Assembly (NCBI RefSeq): GCF_030269325.1 | Contig: NZ_BSTD01000002.1 | Location: 2,046,001-2,110,000, forward strand | Direction: 5' to 3' | Length of the DNA: 64,000 nucleotides | Source: Amycolatopsis sp. NBRC 101858 | GTDB taxonomy: Bacteria; Actinomycetota; Actinomycetes; Mycobacteriales; Pseudonocardiaceae | Shown here: positions 41,739 through 49,784 of the stretch, piece by piece | How positions within the stretch are numbered: the stretch's first letter is position 1 | Layout: each line of letters begins with the position of its first letter | Position numbers and translations under genes: made by a program | The notes under the pieces: model-generated | The model's input: only the letters and a program-made list of their open reading frames with translations | Told to the model about the DNA's origin: nothing | Database searches by the model: none

Positions 41739-42599
41739 ATGGCGGAGACGCGCGAGGTCGAGTCGTTCCTGGCACTGGCCGAGGAGCTGCACTTCGGCCG
41801 CACCGCGGAGCGGCTGCGCGTGTCGACCGCCCAGGTCAGCCAGACGATCCGGAAGCTCGAACGGCGGATCGGCGCGCCCCTGTTCACCCGGACCAGCCGC
41901 CGCGTCGAGCTGACGCCGGTCGGGCGGCAGCTCCTCGCCGACCTCGGGCCGGCGTGGTCGGCGGTCGGCGCGGCCCTGGACCGGGCGGTCGAGGCCGGCC
42001 GCGGGGTCACCGGCACGCTGCGCGTCGCGTTCGGCGACGCCGCGGGCGGGCAGCTGCTGGCCGGGGTGGCCGAGCTGTTCCGGCAGCGCGCGCCGGGCTG
42101 CGCGGTCGAGTTCCGCGAGGTGCGCCCGGCCGAGGTCCTGCCGTGGCTGCGCGAGGGCGAGGTGGACGTCGTGCTCGCCGGGCTCCCGCTCGACGGACCC
42201 GATCTGGTCACGAGCCCGGTGCTGGTGCGGGAGACGCGGTTCCTCGCCGTGGCGGCGGGCCATCCGTTCGCGCGGCGCGACGCGGTGCCGGTCGCGGACC
42301 TGGCGCGCGTCACGGTGCTGCGCTGCGCGCTGCCGGACCCGTGGCTGGACGAGCACGCGCCCGGCGCGACGGTGCGGCCGCGTGCCGGGCTCCAGGAACT
42401 GCTGACGCTGGCCGGCGCCGGTGAAGGCGTGCTGCCGGTCGGCGCCCACATCCGGCGGTACTACCCGCGGCCCGACGTCGCGTACGTCCCGCTCGACGGC
42501 GCGCCCCGGCTCGAGTGGGCCCTCGTCTGGCGGTCCGCGACGGCCCGGATGCGCGCCTTCGCCGAGGCGGCGGCCGACCTGGTCCGCGAACCGGCCTGA
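41739..42599 (+). CDS. LysR-family transcriptional regulator
   Basis: A 286-residue regulator. The N-terminal winged helix reads VESFLALAEELHFGRTAERLRVS and SQTIRKLERRIGAPLF. The effector domain begins near residue 90. The start ATG is preceded by GAGGGGCGGG. The divergent NTF2-like gene at 41652 is the likely target, as LysR members usually act on a divergent neighbour. Confidence 0.9.
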   Translation: MAETREVESFLALAEELHFGRTAERLRVSTAQVSQTIRKLERRIGAPLFTRTSRRVELTPVGRQLLADLGPAWSAVGAALDRAVEAGRGVTGTLRVAFGDAAGGQLLAGVAELFRQRAPGCAVEFREVRPAEVLPWLREGEVDVVLAGLPLDGPDLVTSPVLVRETRFLAVAAGHPFARRDAVPVADLARVTVLRCALPDPWLDEHAPGATVRPRAGLQELLTLAGAGEGVLPVGAHIRRYYPRPDVAYVPLDGAPRLEWALVWRSATARMRAFAEAAADLVREPA

Positions 42600-42614
42600 C
42601 ATCCCGTCGTCCGG

Positions 42615-42998
42615 TCAGCCCGGGAGCCAGCGCATCTCCACCGGCTGGCACGCGGCGATCGCCGTCAGCCGGTTCGGGAACACCCGCACCTGGCCGGCGA
42701 GCCTCGTCAGCCGCACCACCCGGTCGGGCACGCTCCCCGGGACGACGATCAGGCAGCCGGTTATCCCGCGGTCCCGGTAGCCCTCCACCGCCGCGAGCAG
42801 TCCCCGGGCGCCGTGCGCCGACAGGAACTCCAGCGCCGTCAGGTCGAGCACCAGCAGGTGCGGTTCCGGCAGCTCGCAGAGGGCGGCTTCGATCAGCGTC
42901 GTCCACCGCAACACGGTGTCGATGTCCAGCTCGCCCCGGAGCTCGACGACCAGTGCGCCGCTGATCCGCTCCGCGACGGCTTCTTCCCGCTCGCGCAT
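42615..42998 (-). CDS. STAS domain protein with altered phosphosite
   Basis: A 127-residue STAS protein with LLVLDLTALEFLSAHGARGLL. In typical antagonists the fourth position of FLxS is the phosphorylated Ser; here it is Ala, with Ser one residue earlier and His following. It may not be regulated by the usual kinase. ATG 42998 follows GGGAGG by 7 nt. It lies downstream of the TetR gene, separated by a hairpin. Function in partner switching is uncertain. Confidence 0.8.
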   Translation of the reverse strand: MREREEAVAERISGALVVELRGELDIDTVLRWTTLIEAALCELPEPHLLVLDLTALEFLSAHGARGLLAAVEGYRDRGITGCLIVVPGSVPDRVVRLTRLAGQVRVFPNRLTAIAACQPVEMRWLPG

Positions 42999-43049
42999 CG
43001 CGCGCCTCCCCGGAGCCGGATCGGGGCCGGCCCCAGGCCATCGTCCCAC

Positions 43050-43075
43050 TTCCGCCCGGCCGCGGCCGGGCGGAA
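43050..43075 (-). terminator. Hairpin terminator after TetR gene
   Basis: A perfect 26-bp inverted repeat of GC-rich arms (TTCCGCCCGGCCG and its complement) lies 44 nt after the TetR stop on the minus strand. Such a stem would halt transcription entering the STAS gene. Confidence 0.55.
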
Positions 43076-43119
43076 ACCGGGGGCACGAGCGGACGGCCCA
43101 ACCGGCGCGGCCGTCCGGC

Positions 43120-43800
43120 TCAGTGTCCACTGTGGATACTCAGCCGGGCCAGCCACTCCCGCAGCAACGTCACCTCGGCCGCCGTCAGGTCGCCCGCCGC
43201 CTCCGGCAGCCTCGCGGCGAGCGTCGTCGCCGTCGCCGCGAGGTCGCCCGGCTCCTCCGGCGCTTCGGCGAGCACGCCGGACAGCACGCTTTCCCGCACC
43301 CGGACGGAAAACCCGGGATCCGGGTAGAGCTCCGGCCGGGTGATCAGCGACAGCGCGACGCCGGCGTTGGCCGCCATGACCATCTGTGCGGCGAGCGGCG
43401 GCGGCAGCTTCAGCCGCCCCGCGGCCGCGCACCGCTCGAGGACCGCGAGCAGCAGGCTGTGCGCCTCGGCGGCCGCCCCCGGCGGCGTCGAGAGGCCCGA
43501 ATACATCAGGCGGTAGTAGTTGGGGTTGCCGAGCGCGAACGCGACGTGGTTGTCCCAGCCGTCGCGCAGGTCGCACACCGGGTCGCCGGACGGTTCCGCG
43601 GCCCGCTTGCCGGCGAGGTACTTCTCGAACCCGCGATCGACGACGGCGGCGAGCAGGCCCTCCTTGTCGCCGAACTGCCGGTACAGCGCCGGAGCGCCGA
43701 CGCCGGCGGCTTCGCAGACCGCCCGCGTGGAGAAGTCGGCCTCGGCCGAGTGCGCCAGCAGGTCGGCCGCCGCCTCCAGGATCCGCGTTCGCACGTCCAC
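43120..43800 (-). CDS. TetR-family transcriptional regulator
   Basis: A 226-residue regulator. The helix-turn-helix reads FSTRAVCEAAGVGAPALYRQF (about residues 23-43), with a helical C-terminal domain. GTG 43800 is used. It is divergent from the tautomerase gene at 43919, and two copies of a CATCGATAxCAA element lie in the gap. It probably represses the tautomerase and itself. Confidence 0.88.
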   Translation of the reverse strand: MDVRTRILEAAADLLAHSAEADFSTRAVCEAAGVGAPALYRQFGDKEGLLAAVVDRGFEKYLAGKRAAEPSGDPVCDLRDGWDNHVAFALGNPNYYRLMYSGLSTPPGAAAEAHSLLLAVLERCAAAGRLKLPPPLAAQMVMAANAGVALSLITRPELYPDPGFSVRVRESVLSGVLAEAPEEPGDLAATATTLAARLPEAAGDLTAAEVTLLREWLARLSIHSGH

Positions 43801-43820
43801 GAGACCGGACGCTACCAGCG

Positions 43821-43906
43821 GATATCATCGATATCAAGTCAGAGGTAGCGTCGGTTCGCCACCTGTGTTAGCGTCGCTTACGCAAGCACGACAACATCGA
43901 TAACAA
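43821..43906. promoter_or_regulatory. Paired operator copies between TetR and tautomerase genes
   Basis: CATCGATATCAA (43826-43837) and CATCGATAACAA (43895-43906) match at 11 of 12 positions. The first is part of GATATCATCGATATC (43821-43835). The second ends 12 nt before the tautomerase ATG. Duplicated sites of this kind fit TetR control of both genes. Confidence 0.55.
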
Positions 43907-43918
43907 AGGACGCCCACC

Positions 43919-44125
43919 ATGCCGTTCGCCAACTTCAAGGTCCCCGCCGGCACCCTCACCCCGGAGCAGAAGGAGCAGCTCGTCACCCGCACCACCGACC
44001 TGTACGCCGAGATCTACGGCGACCGCGCCCGCGCGACCACGATGGTGCTGGTCGAGGAGGTCGCCGACGGCGGCTGGGGCATCGGCGGCGACGTGCTCAC
44101 CCTCGCGAAGCTCCAGGCCGGCTGA
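43919..44125 (+). CDS. 4-oxalocrotonate tautomerase-family protein
   Basis: A 68-residue protein. Removal of Met exposes Pro1, the catalytic base of this superfamily, in MPFANFKVPAG. The helix TPEQKEQLVTRTTDLYAEI and strand MVLVEEVADGGWGIGG match 4-OT fold positions. The substrate is unknown; the family includes isomerases and dehalogenases of unsaturated acids. AAAGGA lies upstream. It is likely repressed by the divergent TetR protein. Confidence 0.87.
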   Translation: MPFANFKVPAGTLTPEQKEQLVTRTTDLYAEIYGDRARATTMVLVEEVADGGWGIGGDVLTLAKLQAG

Positions 44126-44216
44126 CGTCAGGCTTCCGTAATCCTCTCGTGGAATCATGGGTACCCCGCCGAAGTTGTACAGGTGGCAGCACCACACGAG
44201 GAGAAGGAGTGACGCC

Positions 44217-44732
44217 GTGAGCACGTCAACCGAAAGGGCCGTCCTGGCCGGCGGCTGCTTCTGGGGAATGCAGGAGCTGTTCCGCCGTCAGCCCGGGGTG
44301 ATCTCGACCCGGGTCGGTTACAGCGGCGGCGACGTCCCGAACGCCACCTACCGCAACCACGGCACGCACGCCGAGGCCATCGAGGTGGTCTACGACCCCG
44401 CGCAGACCACGTTCCGCGACCTGCTCGAGTTCTTCTTCCAGGTGCACGACCCGACCACGAAGAACCGCCAGGGCAACGACATCGGCCTGAGCTACCGTTC
44501 GGCGATCTTCTTCGAAAACGACGAGCAGAAGCGCGTCGCCGAAGACACGATCGCCGACGTGGACGCGTCCGGGCTGTGGCCGGGCAAGGTCGTCACCGAA
44601 GTCAGCCCCGTCGGCGACTTCTGGGAGGCCGAGCCGGAGCACCAGGACTACCTGCAGCGCATTCCGAACGGGTACACCTGCCACTTCGTGCGCCCGGGCT
44701 GGAAGCTCCCGAAGCGCGAGAAGACCGCCTGA
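44217..44732 (+). CDS. msrA: Peptide methionine-S-sulfoxide reductase MsrA
   Basis: A 171-residue enzyme. AGGCFWGMQELFR holds the catalytic Cys (GCFW motif), and RVGYSGGDVPNATY and EVVYDPAQTTFRDLLEFFFQVHDP are conserved MsrA segments. It reduces the S-epimer of methionine sulfoxide in proteins. GTG 44217 follows an AGGAG-rich stretch by about 6 nt and gives the standard N-terminus; the in-frame codon at 44157 does not. A strong terminator follows at 44749. Resolving Cys residues near the C-terminus are seen only as YTCHFV. Confidence 0.95.
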   Translation: MSTSTERAVLAGGCFWGMQELFRRQPGVISTRVGYSGGDVPNATYRNHGTHAEAIEVVYDPAQTTFRDLLEFFFQVHDPTTKNRQGNDIGLSYRSAIFFENDEQKRVAEDTIADVDASGLWPGKVVTEVSPVGDFWEAEPEHQDYLQRIPNGYTCHFVRPGWKLPKREKTA

Positions 44733-44748
44733 CACAGTCGTATCACTT

Positions 44749-44790
44749 AAGGCCCCTTCGCCGGCTCCCGGCGAAGGGGCCTTCGTCGTT
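44749..44790 (+). terminator. Strong rho-independent terminator after msrA
   Basis: AAGGCCCCTTCGCCGG (44749-44764) pairs perfectly with CCGGCGAAGGGGCCTT (44768-44783) across a CTC loop, followed by CGTCGTT. This 16-bp stem is the clearest terminator in the window. Confidence 0.92.
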
Positions 44791-45051
44791 TCAGCGGCGG
44801 GGAAGATCACCCGAACGGCGGTGAGCCGCTTCCCGTCCTGAGTGGACGGTCAGCCGATCGAATCCCAATAGCGGGAAATGTCCTTTTTGGGAGTTATTGC
44901 GTCCGGTAGATAAGACCGTACGTTAGTCGCTTGTTCACGAGGCTCCGGCACCGGATTCTGATTTCCGTTACACAGCAGCACCTCTCGTCCCCTTGATCCG
45001 GCCCGGTCGCGAACCCGGGTCTGGTTCACCCTGCCCGGAGGAGATCCCTCG
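44791..45051. other. Upstream region of the M4 protease gene
   Basis: With the terminator, this makes a gene-free gap of 319 nt. It holds an AT-richer patch (about 44860-44930) with GGTAGATAAGACCG as a possible promoter box, and GGAGGAG just before the M4 start. No RNA gene or riboswitch could be recognised. Confidence 0.4.
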
Positions 45052-47325
45052 ATGGAACTGAGACGTCCAGTCGTCTTGGCAGCAACCGGCGTGCTCGTCG
45101 GCGCGCTCTGCATCACCGGTACCGCACAGGCGCAACCCACCCCGAACGCCGCCCCGAGCGCCCTGGCCCAGGCCACCACCGCGGCCGCCGGTCTCGTGGC
45201 GAGCAGGCCCGCCGCGCTGCACGCCAGTGCGGACGACGTTTTCCAGGCCCAGAAAGCGATTTCCTCGACCAACGGCCTCCAGTACATCCCCTACGAGCGC
45301 AGCTACAAGGGCCTGCCCGTGGTCGGCGGCGACTTCGTCGTGGCGACCAACTCGACGGGCCAGGTGCTCGGCACCTCCGTCGCACAGGACCAGACCATCA
45401 ACCTCGCCACGACCACCGCGAAGGTGACCGGGGCCGCGGCCGAGGCGACCGCGCGGCAGCAGCTGTCCGCCGTGGACAGCGTGAGCCCCGCCCAGCAGGT
45501 CGTGTACGCGCTCGGCTCGCCGACGCTGGCCTGGAAGAGCACCGTCGTCGGCCGGGACGCCGAAGGCCCGAGCCGGCTCGACGTCATCGTCGACGCCGCC
45601 ACCGGCAAGGTGCTCAAGACGCAGGAGCACGTGCTGAACGGTGACGGCACCAGCGCGTGGAACGGCCCGAACCCGGTGCACCTCGACACCACGCACTCGG
45701 GCAGCACGTACTCGCTGAAGGACCCGTCGATCACCAACACGTCCTGCCAGGACGCGGCCAACAACACCACCTTCAGCGGGCCGGACGACCTCTGGGGCAA
45801 CGGCACCGCCAGCAACCGCGAAACCGGCTGCGTCGACGCGCTGTTCGCCGCCCAGACCGAGAACAAGATGCTCTCGCAGTGGCTGGGCCGCAACGGCTTC
45901 GACGGCAGCGGCGGCGGCTGGCCGATCCGCGTCGGCCTGAACGACCAGAACGCCTACTACGACGGCACCCAGGTCCAGATCGGCAAGAACACCGCCGGTG
46001 GCTGGATCGGCTCGATCGACGTCGTCGCGCACGAGCACGGCCACGGCATCGACGACCACACCCCGGGTGGCATCTCCGGTGCGGGCACGCAGGAGTTCGT
46101 CGCGGACGTCTTCGGCGCCTCGACCGAGTGGTTCGCGAACGAGCCCGCTCCCTACGACCAGCCGGACTTCCTCGTCGGCGAGCAGGTGAACCTCGTCGGT
46201 TCCGGCCCGATCCGCAACATGTACAACCCGTCGGCGCTGGGCGACAAGAACTGCTACGACAGCTCGGTCCCCAACGGTGAGGTGCACGCGGCCGCCGGCC
46301 CCGGCAACCACTGGTTCTACCTGCTGGCCGAAGGCACCAACCCGACCAACGGGCAGCCGACCAGCTCCACCTGCAACAGCTCCACGGTCACCGGCCTCGG
46401 TGTCCAGACCGCGGTGAAGATCTTCTACAACGCGATGCTGCTCAAGACCACCAGCAGCTCGTACCTGAAGTACCGCACCTGGACGCTGACCGCGGCGAAG
46501 AACCTGTTCCCGGGCAGCTGCACCGAATTCAACACCGTCAAGGCGGCGTGGGACGCGATCTCGGTCCCGGCCCAGTCGGCCGACCCGACCTGCTCGGCGA
46601 CCGGCACGGTCACCGTGTCCAACCCGGGCAACCAGTCGACCGTCACCGGCACCGCGGTGAACCTGCCGCTGTCGGCTTCGGGCGGCACCTCGCCGTACTC
46701 CTGGAGCGCCACCGGCCTCCCGGCCGGCCTGTCGATCAACGCCTCCACCGGCACGATCTCGGGCACCGCGACCACCGCGGGCACCTCGAGCGTCACCGTG
46801 ACGGCGAAGGACGCGGCCAACAAGACCGGCACGGCGTCGTTCAGCTGGACCGTCGGCACCACCACCGGCTGCTCCGGCCAGAAGATCGTCAACGGCGGGT
46901 ACGAGTCGGGCGCCGCGAACTGGACCGGCACCACCGGTGCCATCGGCCAGTGGGCGTCCTCGGGTGAAGCCGCGCACGGCGGCACCTACTCCGCCTACCT
47001 CGACGGCTACGGCTCCACGCACACGGAGTCGGTCGCGCAGTCGGTGAGCATCCCGGCGGGCTGCCACGCCAGCCTGACGTTCTACCTGCACATCGACACG
47101 GCGGAGACGACTTCGACGACCGCCTACGACAAGCTGACCGTCACCAACGGCAGCGCCACCCTCGGCACCTACTCCAACCTGAACAAGGCCACCGGGTACG
47201 CCCTCCGGACGATCGACGTTTCGTCGGCCGCCGGCGGCACCCTCGCGCTGAAGTTCACCGGCACCGAGGACAGCTCGCTGCAGACGTCGTTCGTGATCGA
47301 CGACGTCGCGGTGACGCTGAGCTGA
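45052..47325 (+). CDS. Secreted M4-family zinc metalloprotease
   Basis: A 757-residue exported enzyme. The signal peptide ends near TAQA (about residue 27), followed by an FTP/PepSY-type propeptide (about 50-185) and an M4 catalytic domain (about 200-510). HEHGH at 327-331 is the HExxH zinc motif, Glu 348 in QEFVAD the third ligand, and VHAAAGPGNHWFYLLA contains the transition-state His. An Ig-like He_PIG domain (about 515-605) and a C-terminal jelly-roll domain follow. The propeptide is presumably removed after export. GGAGGAG fixes the ATG. Substrate preference is unknown; thermolysin-like cleavage is expected. Confidence 0.92.
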   Translation: MELRRPVVLAATGVLVGALCITGTAQAQPTPNAAPSALAQATTAAAGLVASRPAALHASADDVFQAQKAISSTNGLQYIPYERSYKGLPVVGGDFVVATNSTGQVLGTSVAQDQTINLATTTAKVTGAAAEATARQQLSAVDSVSPAQQVVYALGSPTLAWKSTVVGRDAEGPSRLDVIVDAATGKVLKTQEHVLNGDGTSAWNGPNPVHLDTTHSGSTYSLKDPSITNTSCQDAANNTTFSGPDDLWGNGTASNRETGCVDALFAAQTENKMLSQWLGRNGFDGSGGGWPIRVGLNDQNAYYDGTQVQIGKNTAGGWIGSIDVVAHEHGHGIDDHTPGGISGAGTQEFVADVFGASTEWFANEPAPYDQPDFLVGEQVNLVGSGPIRNMYNPSALGDKNCYDSSVPNGEVHAAAGPGNHWFYLLAEGTNPTNGQPTSSTCNSSTVTGLGVQTAVKIFYNAMLLKTTSSSYLKYRTWTLTAAKNLFPGSCTEFNTVKAAWDAISVPAQSADPTCSATGTVTVSNPGNQSTVTGTAVNLPLSASGGTSPYSWSATGLPAGLSINASTGTISGTATTAGTSSVTVTAKDAANKTGTASFSWTVGTTTGCSGQKIVNGGYESGAANWTGTTGAIGQWASSGEAAHGGTYSAYLDGYGSTHTESVAQSVSIPAGCHASLTFYLHIDTAETTSTTAYDKLTVTNGSATLGTYSNLNKATGYALRTIDVSSAAGGTLALKFTGTEDSSLQTSFVIDDVAVTLS

Positions 47326-47344
47326 AACCGCTGAATCCGCACTG

Positions 47345-47385
47345 AAAAGGCGGGGAATCCGGGAATTCCGGGTTCCCCGCCTTTT
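47345..47385 (+). terminator. Rho-independent terminator after the M4 protease
   Basis: AAAAGGCGGGGAA (47345-47357) pairs with TTCCCCGCCTTTT (47373-47385), with a further inner CCGG...CCGG stem around GAATTC. The closing TTTT favours release. Confidence 0.9.
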
Positions 47386-47419
47386 CGCTTTCCGCCGTCC
47401 GCGGGGGCAGAATCGGCCC

Positions 47420-47929
47420 ATGGACACCGAAGAGCTGCGCGCGACCCAGGCCCCGCTGAAGGACAAGTACCGCGAGACGCCGGAAAGCGCGCTCGTCACG
47501 TTGCACGCCGACGCCGAGCTCGACGGCCTAGGGATTTCCTGCAAGGTCGAGACCGGCCGGGCCGTCGTGGAAGCCGGGCTGCACCCGGCGACCGGCGGCG
47601 ACGGCACCCTCGCCTGCTCCGGCGACATGCTGCTGGAAGCGCTCGTCGCGTGCGCCGGGGTGACGCTGCGGGCGGTGGCGACGTCGCTGGGTCTGGAGGT
47701 GCGCGGCGGGCGCGTGCGCGCCGAAGGCGACCTCGACTTCCGCGGCACCCTCGCCGTCGCGAAGGACGCCCCGGTGGGCTTCCGCGCGATCCGGCTGTCG
47801 TTCGACCTGGACACCGACGCTTCCGAAGACGAACTGGCGACGCTCAAGAAGCTGACCGAGCGCTACTGCGTCGTGTTCCAGTCGCTGCGCACTCCCCCGG
47901 AGTTCGCCGTCACGCTTTCGGCGAACTGA
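47420..47929 (+). CDS. OsmC-family protein
   Basis: A 169-residue protein. ALVACAGVTLRAVATSLGLEV supplies a conserved Cys, and the second Cys is in LTERYCVVFQSL. This matches the OsmC/YhfA dithiol peroxidase fold. The predicted role is detoxifying organic hydroperoxides or handling sulfur compounds. No ribosome site is strong at ATG 47420. It lies between a terminator and an ABC transporter operon, so it is likely monocistronic. Confidence 0.88.
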   Translation: MDTEELRATQAPLKDKYRETPESALVTLHADAELDGLGISCKVETGRAVVEAGLHPATGGDGTLACSGDMLLEALVACAGVTLRAVATSLGLEVRGGRVRAEGDLDFRGTLAVAKDAPVGFRAIRLSFDLDTDASEDELATLKKLTERYCVVFQSLRTPPEFAVTLSAN

Positions 47930-48008
47930 GTCGTCTCAGGGAGAAACCCGGAGGACAAAGCGGACGCCCGTGGCCTAGCTTGACGGGGTCACCGAGAGGG
48001 GAACCGCC

Positions 48009-48977
48009 ATGCCCGAACCGGACTGTGCCGTCCAGGTGCGCGGACTCGTCAAGACCTACGGGTCGACCCGCGCGCTCGACGGCGTCGACCTCGACATCCC
48101 GGCCGGGCGGGTGCTCGGCCTGCTCGGCCCGAACGGCGCCGGGAAGACGACCACGGTCCGCATCCTGACGACGCTGCTGCGGCCGGACTCGGGGTCGGCG
48201 CACGTGGCCGGGTACGACGTCCTGACCCAGCCCGACGACGTGCGGCAGCGGATCGGGCTGTCCGGCCAGTACGCGGCCGTCGACGAGAACCTGACCGGGT
48301 TCGAAAACCTCTACATGGTCGGGCGGCTGTACGGCAGGCGGAAGTCCGCGGCCCGGTCACGCGCCCGGGAGCTGCTGGCGCGGTTCGCGCTCGAGGAAGC
48401 CGCGGACCGGCCGGCGAAGGGCTATTCGGGCGGCATGCGCCGGCGGCTCGACCTGGCCGGCGCGCTGGTCGCCGAGCCGACCGTCGTGGTCCTCGACGAG
48501 CCGACCACCGGCCTGGACCCGGGCGGGCGCCTCGACACGTGGGGCGTCATCAAGGAACTGGTCGCGGACGGCACGACCGTCCTGCTGACCACCCAGTACC
48601 TCGAAGAGGCCGACCAGCTCGCCGACTCGATCGTGGTGATCGACCACGGCCGGGTGATCGCGCGCGGCACGGCCGACGAGCTCAAGGCCCAGATCGGCGG
48701 CGAACGGCTGGAGCTGGTCGTCGCCTCGGCCGCGGACCTGCCGGCGACGCTGGCGGTGCTGCGCGAGGTGGGGACGGGCGAGCCGGCCGGCGACGACCAC
48801 ACGCGGCGCGCGGAGATCCTCGTCGACACCGGGCCGAAGGCGCTCATCGAGGCCCTGCGGCGGCTCGACGGGCAGGGCATCGCCGTCCAGGACGTCGGCC
48901 TGCACCGGCCGACGCTCGACGACGTGTTCCTGTCCCTGACCGGCCACGGCGCCGAGGCCAAGGAGGCCGCGAAGTGA
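48009..48977 (+). CDS. ABC transporter ATP-binding protein (DrrA-type)
   Basis: A 322-residue ATPase. Walker A is GPNGAGKTTT near residue 40, the signature YSGGMRRRLD near 140 and Walker B VVVLDEPTTGLDP near 160. The C-terminal extension (about 220-322) is typical of DrrA daunorubicin-resistance exporters. Its stop overlaps the permease gene by GTGA. The pair likely exports a hydrophobic drug or lipid; substrate unknown. GAGAGGGG precedes the ATG. Confidence 0.93.
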   Translation: MPEPDCAVQVRGLVKTYGSTRALDGVDLDIPAGRVLGLLGPNGAGKTTTVRILTTLLRPDSGSAHVAGYDVLTQPDDVRQRIGLSGQYAAVDENLTGFENLYMVGRLYGRRKSAARSRARELLARFALEEAADRPAKGYSGGMRRRLDLAGALVAEPTVVVLDEPTTGLDPGGRLDTWGVIKELVADGTTVLLTTQYLEEADQLADSIVVIDHGRVIARGTADELKAQIGGERLELVVASAADLPATLAVLREVGTGEPAGDDHTRRAEILVDTGPKALIEALRRLDGQGIAVQDVGLHRPTLDDVFLSLTGHGAEAKEAAK

Positions 48978-49777
48978 ACGCGATCGCGAAGGGCATCTCG
49001 GACGGCGGCATCATCACGTGGCGCAACCTGATGAACGTCCGCCGCAACCCCGACTGGCTGATGGCGGCGACGCTGCAGCCGATCATGTTCGTGCTGTTGT
49101 TCGCCTACGTCTTCGGCAACGCGATCGGCGGCGAGTCGGGCGGCGCGGCCTACCGCGAGTTCCTGATCGCGGGGATCTTCGCCCAGACGGTGGCGTTCAA
49201 CTCGGCGTTCACGGTGATCGGGTTCGCGAACGACCTGCAGAAGGGCATCATCGACCGGTTCCGGTCCCTGCCGATGTCCCGCATCGCGGTGGTCCTCGGC
49301 CGGACGACGTCCGACCTGGTGGTCAGCGTGGTGGCGCTGGTCGTGATGTCGGCGTGCGGGCTGATCGTGGGCTGGCGGATCCGCGGCAGCTTCTGGGACG
49401 CGCTCCTGGGGTACCTGGTGATGCTGATGTTCGCGTGGGCCCTGTCGTGGGTGGGCGCGCTGATCGGCCTGGCGGCCCGCAGCGTCGAGGTGGCGCAGAG
49501 CCTGGGGCTGGTCTGGATGTTCCCGCTGAGCTTCATCTCCTCGGCGTTCGTCCCGACGCAGACGCTGCCGGCGTTCCTCAAGGCGATCGCGGACTGGAAC
49601 CCGTTCACGGCGGTGATCAACGCGACGAGAGACCTGTTCGGCAACCGGTTCGGCCCGGCGCCGACGGGCTGGCCGGCGGAGAACGCGGCGCTGTACGCGA
49701 TCCTGTGCTGCGTGGGGATCATCGCGGTGTTCGCCCCCCTGGCGACGGCGAAGTACCGCCGGGTGGCGAGCAAGTAG
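48974..49777 (+). CDS. ABC-2 type transporter permease (DrrB-type)
   Basis: A 267-residue membrane protein with six hydrophobic segments. ISDGGIITWRNLMNVRRNPDW is the cytoplasmic N-terminus, and FSSAFVPTQTLP-like sequence sits in the conserved ABC-2 region (residues about 193-210). GTG 48974 overlaps the ATPase stop. It forms the membrane channel of the exporter, one dimer with two ATPase subunits. Confidence 0.92.
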   Translation: MNAIAKGISDGGIITWRNLMNVRRNPDWLMAATLQPIMFVLLFAYVFGNAIGGESGGAAYREFLIAGIFAQTVAFNSAFTVIGFANDLQKGIIDRFRSLPMSRIAVVLGRTTSDLVVSVVALVVMSACGLIVGWRIRGSFWDALLGYLVMLMFAWALSWVGALIGLAARSVEVAQSLGLVWMFPLSFISSAFVPTQTLPAFLKAIADWNPFTAVINATRDLFGNRFGPAPTGWPAENAALYAILCCVGIIAVFAPLATAKYRRVASK

Positions 49778-49784
49778 AATCTGC

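Noticed and set aside
44968..47847. Large minus-strand frame opposite the M4 protease
   Set aside because: It lacks motifs and is Arg/Gly/Val-rich. The plus strand encodes a complete signal peptide, HExxH site and C-terminal domains.
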